Below are positions 43,555 to 52,381 of a stretch of 64,000 nucleotides of DNA, piece by piece. The stretch lies in assembly GCF_019145475.1 (NCBI RefSeq), contig NZ_JAHTKI010000006.1, positions 62,001 to 126,000 of the forward strand, given 5' to 3'. Each line of letters opens with the position of its first letter. Within the stretch, counting starts at the first letter, position 1. This DNA is from Pseudomonas botevensis. GTDB lineage: Bacteria > Pseudomonadota > Gammaproteobacteria > Pseudomonadales > Pseudomonadaceae. Made by a program: the position numbers and the translations under genes. The notes under the pieces were generated by a model. That model had not been told where the DNA came from and ran no database searches. It worked only from the letters and a program-made list of their open reading frames with translations.

Positions 43555-44919
43555 TCAGGAATGCGCTTGAGACAATTTACCGGTGGCTTCGGAACCGCCA
43601 TTGGTTGGCGGCTCTTTGAGTACCACACGCTTGATCGGGCCGACGATCACCAGATAGCTGAACACTGCCACCAGCGCGTTGGCGCCGACGAACACCAGCG
43701 CCCATTTGAACGAACCGGTGGAGCTGATGATGTAGCCGATGACGATCGGGGTGGTGATCGACGCGATGTTACCGAAGGTGTTGAACAGGCCACCGCTCAG
43801 ACCGGCGATCTGTTTCGGCGAGGTGTCGGAAACCACCGCCCAGCCCAGCGCGCCCACGCCTTTGCCGAAGAACGCCAGGGCCATGAAGCCGACCACCATC
43901 CATTCCACTTCAACATAGTTGCAGGCCACGATGCTGCTGGAAACCAGCAGGCCGGCAATGATCGGTGCCTTGCGGGCGAAGGTCAGCGAATGGCCCTTGC
44001 GCAGCAGGTAGTCGGAAATCACCCCGCCCAGCACACCACCGATAAAGCCGCAGATTGCCGGCAGCGAAGCAATGAAACCGGCCTTGAGAATGGTCATGCC
44101 GCGCTCCTGCACCAGGTACACCGGGAACCAGGTCAGGAAGAAGTAAGTGATGCCGTTGATGCAGTACTGGCCCAGATAAACGCCGAGCATCATGCGGTTG
44201 GTCAGCAACTGGCGGATGTAGTCCCACTTCGGACCGTCAGCCTTCTTGCCCTTCTTCTGGTCCATGTCGACCATGCCGCCGTTGTCGGCGATGAAGTTCA
44301 CTTCGGCTTCGTTGGCCATCGGGTGCTGGCGCGGGCTGTGGATAATTTTCAGCCAGACCAGCGAGAACACGATGCCGAGAATACCCATGACGATGAACAC
44401 GTGTTCCCAACCGAAGCTGAACACGATCCAGCCCATCAGCGGCGCGAACAGCACGGTGGCAAAGTATTGCGCCGAGTTGAAGATCGCCGACGCAGTGCCG
44501 CGTTCAGCGGTCGGGAACCAGGCTGCGACGATCCGCGCGTTGCCGGGGAACGACGGCGCTTCGGCCAGGCCCACCAGGAAGCGCAGCATGAACAGCGCAA
44601 CCACCGCGGTGGACATGCCGAACTCACCGACAAAGCCTTGCAGCACGGTGAACAGCGACCAGGTGAAAATGCTCAGGGCATAGACTTTTTTCGAGCCGAA
44701 CCGATCGAGCAGCCAGCCACCGGGAATTTGCCCGGCCACGTAGGCCCAACCGAAAGCGGAGAAGATGTAACCGAGGGTGACCGCGTCGATACCGAGGTCT
44801 TTTTGCAGGCTGGAACCGGCGATCGCGATGGTGGCGCGGTCGGCGTAGTTGATCGTGGTCACCAGAAACAGCATGAGCAAAATCAAATAGCGGACGTGAG
44901 TCGGCTTGGACGATTGCAT
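43555..44919 (-). CDS. MFS transporter, galactarate/glucarate permease (GudP type)
   Basis: A 454-residue transporter of the major facilitator anion:cation symporter family with 12 hydrophobic segments. [20 protein letters not shown] at the start and [19 protein letters not shown] are typical of the GudP/GarP hexarate permeases. The ATG at 44919 ([10 protein letters not shown]) has GGGAG nine bases upstream. An A-rich AAAAATAA lies just before that site at 44946-44939, a possible Hfq/Crc target. It sits between the dehydrogenase and garD. Confidence 0.9.
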   Translation of the reverse strand: MQSSKPTHVRYLILLMLFLVTTINYADRATIAIAGSSLQKDLGIDAVTLGYIFSAFGWAYVAGQIPGGWLLDRFGSKKVYALSIFTWSLFTVLQGFVGEFGMSTAVVALFMLRFLVGLAEAPSFPGNARIVAAWFPTAERGTASAIFNSAQYFATVLFAPLMGWIVFSFGWEHVFIVMGILGIVFSLVWLKIIHSPRQHPMANEAEVNFIADNGGMVDMDQKKGKKADGPKWDYIRQLLTNRMMLGVYLGQYCINGITYFFLTWFPVYLVQERGMTILKAGFIASLPAICGFIGGVLGGVISDYLLRKGHSLTFARKAPIIAGLLVSSSIVACNYVEVEWMVVGFMALAFFGKGVGALGWAVVSDTSPKQIAGLSGGLFNTFGNIASITTPIVIGYIISSTGSFKWALVFVGANALVAVFSYLVIVGPIKRVVLKEPPTNGGSEATGKLSQAHS

Positions 44920-44975
44920 GTAGATGTACTCCCACTGATTATTTTTATGCGGGTAAAACATTCTTTGGTCTTGTG

Positions 44976-45008
44976 CCGCGCAGGGCCTCAGGCGAATGCC
45001 CTGCGCGG
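44976..45008. repeat. Perfect 11-bp hairpin between dehydrogenase and permease genes
   Basis: CCGCGCAGGGC and GCCCTGCGCGG enclose an 11-base loop just after the dehydrogenase stop. No T-run follows on the minus strand, so it probably protects or divides the polycistronic message rather than ending it. Confidence 0.7.
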
Positions 45009-45018
45009 GTGCAGCGGG

Positions 45019-46464
45019 TTACGAGCCGATGTAGCTGGTTTTCACCACGGTGTAGAACTCTTGCGCATAGCGGCCTTGCTCACGTGAGCCATAGGATGAA
45101 CCTTTACGGCCACCGAACGGAACGTGGTAATCGACGCCGGCGGTCGGCAGGTTGACCATCACCATCCCGGCCTGGGAATGACGCTTGAAGTGGTTGGCGT
45201 ACTTCAGCGAGGTGGTGGCGATGCCGGCCGACAGGCCGAATTCGGTGTCGTTGGCCATGGCCAGCGCGGCTTCGTAATCGGCCACGCGGACGATGTTCGC
45301 CACCGGGCCGAAAATCTCTTCGCGGCTGACGCGCATCGACGCTTCACTGTCGGCAAACAGCGTCGGCGCGAGGAAGTAGCCCTCGGTGTCGCAGGTCACC
45401 AGACCACCGCCGCTGACCAGACGCGCCCCTTCGGACTGGCCGATGTCGATGTACTTCAGGTCCTGTTCCAACTGGGCTTGCGAGACCACCGGACCGATGT
45501 CGGTGCCAGCCTTCAGCGCGTGGCCGACCTTGATCGACTTCATGCGTTCGGCCATGGCTTCGACGAACTTGTCGTGAATCCCGGCGGTAACGATCAGACG
45601 ACTCGATGCAGTGCAACGCTGGCCGGTGGAGTAGAACGCGCTCTGTACCGACAGCTCGACCGCTTGCTTGAGGTCGGCGTCGTCGAGAATGATCTGCGGG
45701 TTCTTGCCGCCCATCTCCAGTTGCACCTTGGCCTGGCGCGAAACGCAGCTGACCGCGATCTGCCGGCCCACGCCCACGGAACCGGTGAAGCTGATGCCGT
45801 CGACTTTCGGGCTGTTGACCAGGGCCTCGCCAACTACGCGACCGCTGCCCATCACCAGGTTGAACACACCGGCCGGGAAGCCTGCACGGGAAATGATTTC
45901 CGCCAGCGCCCAGGCGCAGCCCGGCACCAGATCCGCAGGCTTGAGCACCACGCAGTTGCCGTAAGCCAGGGCCGGGGCGATTTTCCACGACGGGATGGCA
46001 ATCGGGAAGTTCCACGGCGTAATCAGACCGACCACGCCGAGGGCTTCGCGGGTCACTTCGACGTTGACACCCGGACGCACCGACGGCACGTAATCGCCGG
46101 ACAGACGCAGGCACTCACCGGCGAAGAACTTGAAGATGTTGCCGGCGCGGGTCACTTCGCCGATGGCTTCGGGCAGAGTCTTGCCCTCTTCCCGGGCCAG
46201 CAGCGTGCCGAGTTCTTCGCGACGGGCGAGGATTTCGCTGCCGACTTTATCCAGCGCATCGTGACGGGCCTGAATACCCGAGGTCGACCAGGCCGGGAAC
46301 GCGGCGCGGGCAGCATCGATGGCCGCATTGACCTGCGCCAGGTCAGCCTTGGCGTAGTCGCCGATGGTGTCGCTCAGTTCGGACGGGTTGATGTTGGCCG
46401 AGTAGTCGGCGCCGGCAACCCATTCGCCGTTGATGTAGTTGTCGTAACGTTGTGCATGTGCCAC
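45019..46464 (-). CDS. Alpha-ketoglutarate semialdehyde dehydrogenase (2,5-dioxopentanoate dehydrogenase)
   Basis: A 481-residue aldehyde dehydrogenase. The NAD-binding GFTGSV-type loop is [12 protein letters not shown], the general-base Glu is in [12 protein letters not shown], and the catalytic Cys is in [14 protein letters not shown]. By context it oxidises 2-ketoglutarate semialdehyde, the KdgD product, to 2-ketoglutarate. The GTG at 46464 has GAGGG seven bases upstream; the earlier GTG at 46494 lacks one. It lies 74 bases after kdgD with a terminator between. Confidence 0.88.
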   Translation of the reverse strand: MAHAQRYDNYINGEWVAGADYSANINPSELSDTIGDYAKADLAQVNAAIDAARAAFPAWSTSGIQARHDALDKVGSEILARREELGTLLAREEGKTLPEAIGEVTRAGNIFKFFAGECLRLSGDYVPSVRPGVNVEVTREALGVVGLITPWNFPIAIPSWKIAPALAYGNCVVLKPADLVPGCAWALAEIISRAGFPAGVFNLVMGSGRVVGEALVNSPKVDGISFTGSVGVGRQIAVSCVSRQAKVQLEMGGKNPQIILDDADLKQAVELSVQSAFYSTGQRCTASSRLIVTAGIHDKFVEAMAERMKSIKVGHALKAGTDIGPVVSQAQLEQDLKYIDIGQSEGARLVSGGGLVTCDTEGYFLAPTLFADSEASMRVSREEIFGPVANIVRVADYEAALAMANDTEFGLSAGIATTSLKYANHFKRHSQAGMVMVNLPTAGVDYHVPFGGRKGSSYGSREQGRYAQEFYTVVKTSYIGS

Positions 46465-46495
46465 GGGACTGCCCTCGAATCTAAAAGCCTTCACG

Positions 46496-46521
46496 CAAAA
46501 AGCCGCTGATTGCTCAGCGGC
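46496..46521 (-). terminator. Terminator after kdgD
   Basis: On the minus strand GCCGCTGA, a GCAA loop and TCAGCGGC are followed by five T's. It is placed between kdgD and the dehydrogenase gene, so part of the transcripts may stop after kdgD. Confidence 0.7.
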
Positions 46522-46538
46522 CTCTGTTTTATCGGGTG

Positions 46539-47450
46539 TTACTGCGCACCTTGCTTGTCGATCAGCGCGGCGAGCATTTCATACTCTTCGCCGGTCAGGT
46601 CGGTCAGCGGTGCCCGCACCGGGCCTGCGTCATAGCCGGCAATTTTTGCCCCGGCCTTGACGATGCTCACGGCATAGCCGGCCTTGCGGTTGCGGATGTC
46701 CAGGTACGGCAGGAAGAAGTCGTCGATGATCTTGCCGACAGTGGCGTGATCTTCACGGGCGATCGCGTGGTAGAAGTCCATCGCGGTTTTCGGGATGAAG
46801 TTGAACACCGCCGAGGAGTAGACCGGTACGCCCAGGGCCTTGTAGGCCGCAGCGTAGACTTCAGCGGTCGGCAGGCCGCCGAGGTAGCTGAAGCGGTCAC
46901 CGAGGCGGCGACGGATCGACACCATCAGTTCGATGTCGCCCAGGCCATCCTTGTAACCGATCAGGTTCGGGCAACGCTCGGCCAGACGCTCCAGCAGCGT
47001 TGCGTTCAGACGGCAGACGTTACGGTTGTAGACCACCACACCGATGTTCACCGATTTGCACACGGCTTCAACGTGGGCGGCAACGCCGTCCTGGCTGGCT
47101 TCGGTCAGGTAGTGCGGCAGCAGCAACAGGCCCTTGGCGCCCAGACGCTCGGCTTCCTGAGCGTATTCGATGGCCTGGCGGGTCGAACCACCGACACCGG
47201 CGAGGATCGGCACACTGCTGGCGCAGGTGTCGACGGCGGTCTTGATGATTTCCGAGTATTCGCTGGCGGCCAGGGAGAAGAACTCACCGGTGCCACCGGC
47301 GGCGAACAGAGCCGAAGCACCGTACGGGGCCAGCCATTCCAGGCGCTTGATGTAGCCAGCGCGGTTGAAATCGCCCTGGGCATTGAAATCGGTCACCGGG
47401 AACGACAGCAGGCCGGCGGAGAGGATGGACTTCAGTTCTTGTGGATTCAT
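46539..47450 (-). CDS. kdgD: 5-dehydro-4-deoxyglucarate dehydratase KdgD
   Basis: A 303-residue class I aldolase-fold (DHDPS family) enzyme that dehydrates and decarboxylates 5-keto-4-deoxyglucarate to 2-ketoglutarate semialdehyde. The Schiff-base lysine is in [11 protein letters not shown], and the catalytic Tyr in [29 protein letters not shown] is the hydroxyl-binding loop. It is the first gene of the minus-strand galactarate cluster, read from the region shared with the LexA-type promoter. Confidence 0.95.
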   Translation of the reverse strand: MNPQELKSILSAGLLSFPVTDFNAQGDFNRAGYIKRLEWLAPYGASALFAAGGTGEFFSLAASEYSEIIKTAVDTCASSVPILAGVGGSTRQAIEYAQEAERLGAKGLLLLPHYLTEASQDGVAAHVEAVCKSVNIGVVVYNRNVCRLNATLLERLAERCPNLIGYKDGLGDIELMVSIRRRLGDRFSYLGGLPTAEVYAAAYKALGVPVYSSAVFNFIPKTAMDFYHAIAREDHATVGKIIDDFFLPYLDIRNRKAGYAVSIVKAGAKIAGYDAGPVRAPLTDLTGEEYEMLAALIDKQGAQ

Positions 47451-47505
47451 TATTCGAACACCCTGAGCAACGTATTTTTGTGAGTGGACCGTTCAGCCTT
47501 CGCCG

Positions 47506-47529
47506 AAGTTGTAGGTCATCGTACAACTT
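47506..47529. promoter_or_regulatory. Probable FadR-type operator upstream of kdgD
   Basis: An inverted repeat AAGTTGTA / TACAACTT with an 8-base spacer lies 56 bases before the kdgD start. On the minus strand it includes GTTGTACGATGAC. A near-identical GTTGTACGATCAC (12 of 13 bases) lies before the GntR/FadR regulator at 50491, which supports this as the binding site of that regulator. Confidence 0.6.
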
Positions 47530-47628
47530 AAATAACAACCGTCAACTGCATTTCATCGCCGCCAGGCATTTTTTGTCGGACAAGATCTTTTCTTGACGTA
47601 GGAATATTCTCGGCTAGGCTCGATTTGA

Positions 47629-47644
47629 CTGTATGTATATACAG
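47629..47644 (+). promoter_or_regulatory. LexA (SOS) box upstream of the phospholipase-like gene
   Basis: CTG-TATGTATATA-CAG matches the CTG-N10-CAG LexA consensus with the usual AT-rich centre. The palindrome extends to 47624-47649 (TTTGACTGTA / TACAGTCAAA, perfect arms). A candidate promoter TTGACG (47593-47598) and TAGGCT (47615-47620) would put the box over the transcription start, a classical repressing position. It lies 40 bases before the ATG. Confidence 0.85.
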
Positions 47645-47683
47645 TCAAATAAAACCTGCCGACGACATATCAAGGAGAAAGAA

Positions 47684-48988
47684 ATGTCCGGTCTACAAAC
47701 AAAAACAACGGAAAAACCTGCACCGGTCATCGCTCGGTTCGATGATCTGTTCAGCGCGAACGGCATCACGATCAGTGCTGACCATCCGCATTTGCTGCTG
47801 CACATTGCCGACGCCCACAGCGACGTTTCACCCGCCACCGCCCTCCCCGGCAAAGCCCTGAAAGGCAAGCCACCCCTGAGGTTCGAGGGCGCGGAACATA
47901 CGGCCATCGGCGATAACACGCGCCTGCGCTTCGTCGAAAAAGCCGAGCCCGTGCTTGCGCAAAACGTCCCCTTGCACCTGCCCAACGGCCTGGCCCTGAC
48001 CTACGGCCAGGTGCTGGCGCTGGGCGGTGATTTCTACGGCGTCGTCGATCGGCCGATCAACGAAGGCGCCACGCCGGCCGAACGCCTGCAACGTTTCAAC
48101 GCCGCATTCGACTCCCTCGCGGTGCTGCCGGCCGCGCGGGCCGAAGCGACGCAGATTCTCGCGGTGATGCAAAAGGAGATCGATGCGGTCAGGCAGGCGA
48201 TCAAGGACGGCAAGCCGCCGCACGAAGCCTACGATGCACTGGGAGATACGTTGTCCGAAGAGTGGAACAAGATCACCGGCGGCGGCAGTTTTGTCTCGGC
48301 GCTGTTCCCGCTCGGGCGTTATCTGAAACTGGCGGCGAACAACGCTGACCATTTCGGCGAATGGGCCAGACTGGCCTACATCGCCGGGCACACCGCCGCC
48401 CTGCAAACCGCCGTCGCCGCCCGTGCCAGTCACGACCCGCAGCAACTGGAGCGGGCCTACGCGATGAATGCCTTCGCCGATCACTACCTGACCGACCTGT
48501 TCTCCTCCGGCCACCTGCGGGTGCCACGCAAGGACATGGCCGCCGCGGTCACCCCAAGCGATCTGGGTTCACTGCTCACCCGTTTCATGCACGACGAAGA
48601 CAGCAAGTTCGGCCTCAAGGTGCGCAATGCCCACGGCGATCAATGGCGCGCGTTCGGCGACAAGCGTTACTTCGAAGCGAGCGACACCGACAACCGCAAC
48701 CAGGTCAATCAAGCGGTGCAGGCCTCGGCGGACGAAGTGTTCGCCGCCTACCTCAGCGGCAACGTGCCCGCGCCTTCCGGCTTCGCCGCGTTGCAACGAC
48801 TGCCGGATCTGGCAGCGGTGCTCGACCTGGCGAACAACTTCTCGCCGCTGTTCCGCTCCGAGGGCGGCAAGGTGCTGCGGCGCAAGGACGTCAACAACCT
48901 CAACGACACCGCCACGGTCGACGACTGGTGGGGCTGGAGCACTTACCTGCTGCTCAAGGACTACCACCCCACCGGCAACACCCACTGA
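47684..48988 (+). CDS. Predicted SOS-controlled phospholipase C-like protein
   Basis: A 434-residue protein starting at an ATG with AAGGAG seven bases upstream. No signal peptide is seen. The central part, YIAGHTAALQ (about residue 240) followed by MNAFADHYLTDLFSSGHLR, resembles the HxxxD...GH metal-binding helix pair of zinc-dependent phospholipase C/S1-P1 nuclease folds. I therefore call it a phospholipase C-like or nuclease-like metalloenzyme, with moderate confidence. The LexA box before it suggests expression after DNA damage; lack of a signal suggests release by lysis or a contact-dependent route, or an internal role. Two small genes follow on the same strand. Confidence 0.65.
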   Translation: MSGLQTKTTEKPAPVIARFDDLFSANGITISADHPHLLLHIADAHSDVSPATALPGKALKGKPPLRFEGAEHTAIGDNTRLRFVEKAEPVLAQNVPLHLPNGLALTYGQVLALGGDFYGVVDRPINEGATPAERLQRFNAAFDSLAVLPAARAEATQILAVMQKEIDAVRQAIKDGKPPHEAYDALGDTLSEEWNKITGGGSFVSALFPLGRYLKLAANNADHFGEWARLAYIAGHTAALQTAVAARASHDPQQLERAYAMNAFADHYLTDLFSSGHLRVPRKDMAAAVTPSDLGSLLTRFMHDEDSKFGLKVRNAHGDQWRAFGDKRYFEASDTDNRNQVNQAVQASADEVFAAYLSGNVPAPSGFAALQRLPDLAAVLDLANNFSPLFRSEGGKVLRRKDVNNLNDTATVDDWWGWSTYLLLKDYHPTGNTH

Positions 48989-48999
48989 GGAGAATGACC

Positions 49000-49188
49000 A
49001 TGACAATCAAATTGAAACTGGAACTGGCCTCGGGCCAATCCCTCAAAGGTGCGCCGCTGGAGTTGCTGGCCGATGGCGTGGCGATTGCCCGCGCGACGGT
49101 GGATAAACAGGGTTACGCGACGTTCGATGCCAAACCCGGCAGCGCCCGACTGGCCGTCCGGGTCGACCGCACGATCCTTCCTGCCTGA
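49000..49188 (+). CDS. Small hypothetical protein of the SOS locus, 62 aa
   Basis: A 62-residue protein (MTIKLKLELASGQSLKG...) starting at the second of two close ATGs. GAGGAG lies seven bases before this one, only one base before the other. It is beta-rich with a short carboxypeptidase-regulatory-like pattern (VAIARATVDKQGYATFDA), as in small one-domain beta-sandwiches. Since it is 11 bases after the phospholipase-like gene and shares its transcript, it could be a partner or inhibitor. This is inference only. Confidence 0.65.
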   Translation: MTIKLKLELASGQSLKGAPLELLADGVAIARATVDKQGYATFDAKPGSARLAVRVDRTILPA

Positions 49189-49206
49189 CAGGAAACCCTG
49201 ATCACG

Positions 49207-49240
49207 GAAATGCCCGGAAATGAACATTTCCGGGCATTTC
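49207..49240. repeat. 34-base perfect hairpin inside the SOS locus
   Basis: GAAATGCCCGGAAATG and CATTTCCGGGCATTTC form a 16-bp perfect stem with a two-base AA loop. It stands between the 62- and 124-residue protein genes. The following sequence AGGCAAAACGCTTTT has no strong T-run. Confidence 0.75.
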
Positions 49241-49312
49241 AGGCAAAACGCTTTTACCGTGCAGAGCCGCCGTGAATGGATCACGGCTCACCTCGCATGG
49301 AGCGAACCGATC

Positions 49313-49687
49313 ATGGATTTCATCCCGCCAACCCTTCCGCAATTTCCCCATCACTCGGCCGAAACCGTCGTGGTGAAACTGTCGGCCCTGAGCGACGACT
49401 TGCGCCTTCAGGTTCCCGACGCCCAAGACACGCCCGCGAACTGGGAGGTCTATCCGATTCTCGGCCCGGATCCGGAACAGCCTGAGTGGCAAGGCGTCTG
49501 GGAGCCGACGGGGGTCTGGAGTGAAGCGCTGGACGACATGGTCAGCCTGACCGGCGTCGAGCTGAGCGTGCCCCGCTCAGCGCTGGAAAATTACCTGAAC
49601 GGCAGCGTTGAACTGCGCTACAAATTCGCCGACGAGTCGAGCCTGGAACTGTGCTCGGAGCCGCTCAGACTGACCATCGAAGCCTGA
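49313..49687 (+). CDS. Hypothetical protein of the SOS locus, 124 aa
   Basis: A 124-residue acidic protein starting MDFIPPTLPQFPHH at 49313, with GGAG about ten bases upstream. No signal or membrane segment is seen. It is beta-rich and looks like an immunoglobulin-like or carbohydrate-binding sandwich (ETVVVKLSALSDDLRLQVPD, WEPTGVWSEALDD, VELRYKFADESSLELC). I do not recognise a family. It may be co-expressed with the phospholipase-like gene, though the hairpin before it could limit that. Confidence 0.6.
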   Translation: MDFIPPTLPQFPHHSAETVVVKLSALSDDLRLQVPDAQDTPANWEVYPILGPDPEQPEWQGVWEPTGVWSEALDDMVSLTGVELSVPRSALENYLNGSVELRYKFADESSLELCSEPLRLTIEA

Positions 49688-49690
49688 CGT

Positions 49691-50437
49691 TCAACCCTGC
49701 GCCTGAGCCTCTTCATGGGCCTGGCGCAGGCGTTCGCGGCTGTTGGTCAGGTGCAGACGCATGGCCGCGCGGGCCGCATCGGAATCCTGACGGGCAATGG
49801 CATCGTAGATTTCTTCGTGCTCGCGACTCAGGCGATTCATGTAGTGCTGCTGGTCATCATGGGCCAGCCGCGCGGAGTTCAGGCGGGTGCGCGGAATGAT
49901 GCTGGTGCCCAGGTGGGTCATGATGTCGGTGAAGTAGCGGTTGCCGGTGGACAGGGCGATTTGTAGATGGAACTGGAAGTCCGACGCCACGGCATCGCTG
50001 GCATGGGCGACGCTTTCATTCAGCGCATCGAGGGCGGCGCGCATGGCGGCCAGTTGCTCGCTGCTGCGGCGTTGCGCGGCAAGCCCGGCGGATTCGACTT
50101 CCAGGCTAATCCGAAACTCGAGGATCGCCAGGACATCGCGCAGGGTAACCACTGTCGCCGGATCGATGCGAAAACCGCTCGGGCTCGGCGTGTCGAGCAC
50201 GAACGTGCCGATGCCGTGTCGGGTTTCCACCTGCCCGGCAGCCTGCAAACGGGAAATCGCCTCGCGCACCACGGTGCGGCTGACGCCATGGGCTTCCATG
50301 ATCGCCGACTCGGTGGGCAACTTGTCGCCCCGCTTGAGCAGGCCGTCGCGGATCTGCTCGGTCAGCACTGTCACCAGTTCCTGTGCCAGGCTGCGGCGCT
50401 TGCGAGGCAGGCGCGGAGTGTCGATCGGGTTTTCCAT
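49691..50437 (-). CDS. GntR/FadR family transcriptional regulator
   Basis: A 248-residue regulator with an N-terminal winged helix (LPTESAIMEAHGVSRTVVREAISRLQA split by the recognition helix) and a C-terminal FCD ligand domain (DFQFHLQIALSTGNRYF, HEEIYDAIARQDSDAARAAM, with metal-binding Asp/His residues). It probably controls galactarate catabolism: it stands on the same strand beyond the SOS locus, and its upstream region carries the same GTTGTACGAT motif as kdgD. Its end is three bases from the 124-residue gene end, convergent. Confidence 0.9.
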   Translation of the reverse strand: MENPIDTPRLPRKRRSLAQELVTVLTEQIRDGLLKRGDKLPTESAIMEAHGVSRTVVREAISRLQAAGQVETRHGIGTFVLDTPSPSGFRIDPATVVTLRDVLAILEFRISLEVESAGLAAQRRSSEQLAAMRAALDALNESVAHASDAVASDFQFHLQIALSTGNRYFTDIMTHLGTSIIPRTRLNSARLAHDDQQHYMNRLSREHEEIYDAIARQDSDAARAAMRLHLTNSRERLRQAHEEAQAQG

Positions 50438-50490
50438 GGTGTGCGTCTGGTCTCAAAAATTCGGCTTGGGTCGCATCATAGCGCAAGCGG

Positions 50491-50503
50491 GTTGTACGAT
50501 CAC
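50491..50503 (+). promoter_or_regulatory. Second copy of the FadR-type half-operator
   Basis: GTTGTACGATCAC lies 54 bases before the regulator start. It matches the motif before kdgD at 12 of 13 bases, suggesting autoregulation. Confidence 0.5.
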
Positions 50504-50545
50504 ATCGTCCGTGCGGGAGTGGGCTGGCCCCCTTCCACACGGACG
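50504..50545. repeat. Imperfect inverted repeat between the ABC gene and the regulator
   Basis: CGTCCGTGCGGGAG and CCACACGGACG form the outer arms and GGGC/GCCC the inner ones of an imperfect stem. It may end the transcript of the ABC gene, but there is no T-run. Confidence 0.4.
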
Positions 50546-50557
50546 AGTTGTGAAAGA

Positions 50558-52285
50558 TCAGGCGGTGACCGTCTGCTCCACGAGGTGACCATTGTCGATC
50601 CGTACGTGCCTTGGGTGGAAGCGCTTGAGGCTGCTGCGGTGGCCGACGCTGACGATGCTCAGCCCCGGCAACTGATCGATCAGCGCCTGATACAGCGTCG
50701 CTTCGTCTTCCTCGTCCATCGCCGACGTCGCTTCGTCCATGTACAGCCAGTGCGGCGCGTAGAGCAGCGCCCGGGCGAAGGCCAGTCGTTGCTGCTCACC
50801 CGGCGACAGCATGCGCTGCCAGTGATTGGCCTCATCCAGACGCGTAACCAGATGCGGCAGGCGGCAAGTTTCCAGCACTTGTGCATAACGCTCCGGCGCG
50901 TAGGTGTCGCCCGGCTGTGGATAACTCAGCGCTTCACGCAAGGTGCCGATCGGCAGATAGGGCTTCTGCGGCAAGAACAGGTAGCGCGCCGCCGGCAGCC
51001 GGATATTGCCATGCCCCGCCGGCCACAAATGGCCCATCGCGCGCAGCAGGGTGGATTTGCCGCTGCCGGAGCGACCGCTGAGCATGACGCGCTCACCCGC
51101 CTCGACGGTCATGTCGGCGTTGGTCAGCAGATGACGACCGTCGGCCAGATCCAGCCCCAGGTTGTGCACCTTCAATTCGCTGCCCTGGTTCTGCACGTCG
51201 ATGGCCGGTGCGCGCTCTTCATTGTCGCTCATGGCCTGGCGGAAACTCAGCAGACGGTCACACGTGGCACGCCATGCGGCCAGATCCGAATACGCGCTGA
51301 TGAACCAGCTGAAGTTCTCTTGCACGTTGCCGAATGCCGAGTTGATCTGCATCAGCTCACCCAGTTCGATCTTGCCCGACAGGTAACGTGGCGCGGCGAC
51401 GATGAACGGGAAAATGATTGCGATCTGGCCGTAGCCGGAGGTGAAGAACGTCAGGCGCTTGGACACCCGCATGATGTCCCAGAAGTTGTGCCAGACCAGC
51501 CCGAAGCGGCTGCTCAAGCGGCGAGTCTCATTCGGTTCGCCGTTGTACAGGGCGATGCTCTCGGCGTTCTCGCGCACTCGCACCATGGAGAAACGCAAGT
51601 CGGCTTCGAAGCGTTGTTGTTGGTTGTTCAGACCGATCAGGCGTCGGCCGATCAGGTGCGTCAGCCAACTGCCGACCGCCGCATACAGCAGCGCACACCA
51701 GAACATGTAGCCGGGAATCTCGACCCCGAACACTTCGATGCTGCCCGACACGCCCCACAGGATGATCGAGAACGACACCAGGCTGACCACGGTGCGGATC
51801 AGTCCCAGGCCAAGGCTCAAGGTGTTGGCGGTGAAGGTGTTGAGGTCTTCGGAAATCCGCTGGTCGGGGTTATCGGTGTAACCGCCCTGCTCCAGCTGAT
51901 AATAGTTTTTGTGACCGAGCCAGCGTTTGAAGTGGTTCTCGGTGAGCCACGCCCGCCAGCGGATGGTCAGCATCTGCGTCAGGTACAGCCGGTACACCGC
52001 GCCAAGGATCGCCACCGTGGCGATGCCGCAGAAATACAGGATCAACTGCCAGAACGCTGCCTCATCCTTCTTTTGCAGGGCGTTGTAGAAATCCTTGTAC
52101 CAACTGTTGATCCACACCGAAATGGCAACGCTGAACAGCGACAGCGCAATCACGGCGATCAGCAGCGTCCAGGCCTTGCCCTTCTCTTCGCTGCGCCAGT
52201 AAGGCGTGGTCATCGCCCACACTTTGCGAAAAAACTGCCCGCGCACAGCATCGTTGACCGCGGAATATTCAGCGTTCTGATTCAT
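50558..52285 (-). CDS. ABC transporter fusion protein (YddA/SbmA-like)
   Basis: A 575-residue half-transporter: an N-terminal ABC_membrane_2 type domain with about six helices (residues 30-330; TIRWRAWLTENHFKRWL, YYQLEQGGYTDNPDQRI) and a C-terminal ATPase ([47 protein letters not shown]). This matches YddA/BacA-like proteins linked to export or import of peptides and modified lipids/vitamins. I start at the ATG at 52285 (MNQNAEYSAV), though its ribosome-binding site is weak. The substrate is unknown. Confidence 0.88.
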   Translation of the reverse strand: MNQNAEYSAVNDAVRGQFFRKVWAMTTPYWRSEEKGKAWTLLIAVIALSLFSVAISVWINSWYKDFYNALQKKDEAAFWQLILYFCGIATVAILGAVYRLYLTQMLTIRWRAWLTENHFKRWLGHKNYYQLEQGGYTDNPDQRISEDLNTFTANTLSLGLGLIRTVVSLVSFSIILWGVSGSIEVFGVEIPGYMFWCALLYAAVGSWLTHLIGRRLIGLNNQQQRFEADLRFSMVRVRENAESIALYNGEPNETRRLSSRFGLVWHNFWDIMRVSKRLTFFTSGYGQIAIIFPFIVAAPRYLSGKIELGELMQINSAFGNVQENFSWFISAYSDLAAWRATCDRLLSFRQAMSDNEERAPAIDVQNQGSELKVHNLGLDLADGRHLLTNADMTVEAGERVMLSGRSGSGKSTLLRAMGHLWPAGHGNIRLPAARYLFLPQKPYLPIGTLREALSYPQPGDTYAPERYAQVLETCRLPHLVTRLDEANHWQRMLSPGEQQRLAFARALLYAPHWLYMDEATSAMDEEDEATLYQALIDQLPGLSIVSVGHRSSLKRFHPRHVRIDNGHLVEQTVTA

Positions 52286-52381
52286 GGAAAAGGCTCGATA
52301 AAGAAAAGAACAGACACGCACCGATCATAGTTGATCGGTGCGTTTTATCGCGAGGGCTGGCGATAGCCGTTCAGCGCAGGT

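Noticed and set aside
41960..43570. 536-residue plus-strand frame opposite garD
   Set aside because: It is a shadow of garD; residue composition is typical of antisense frames.
47629..49687. Prophage or integrative element around the LexA box
   Set aside because: No integrase, phage structural gene, tRNA target or flanking direct repeat was seen; the locus is only three small-to-medium genes.
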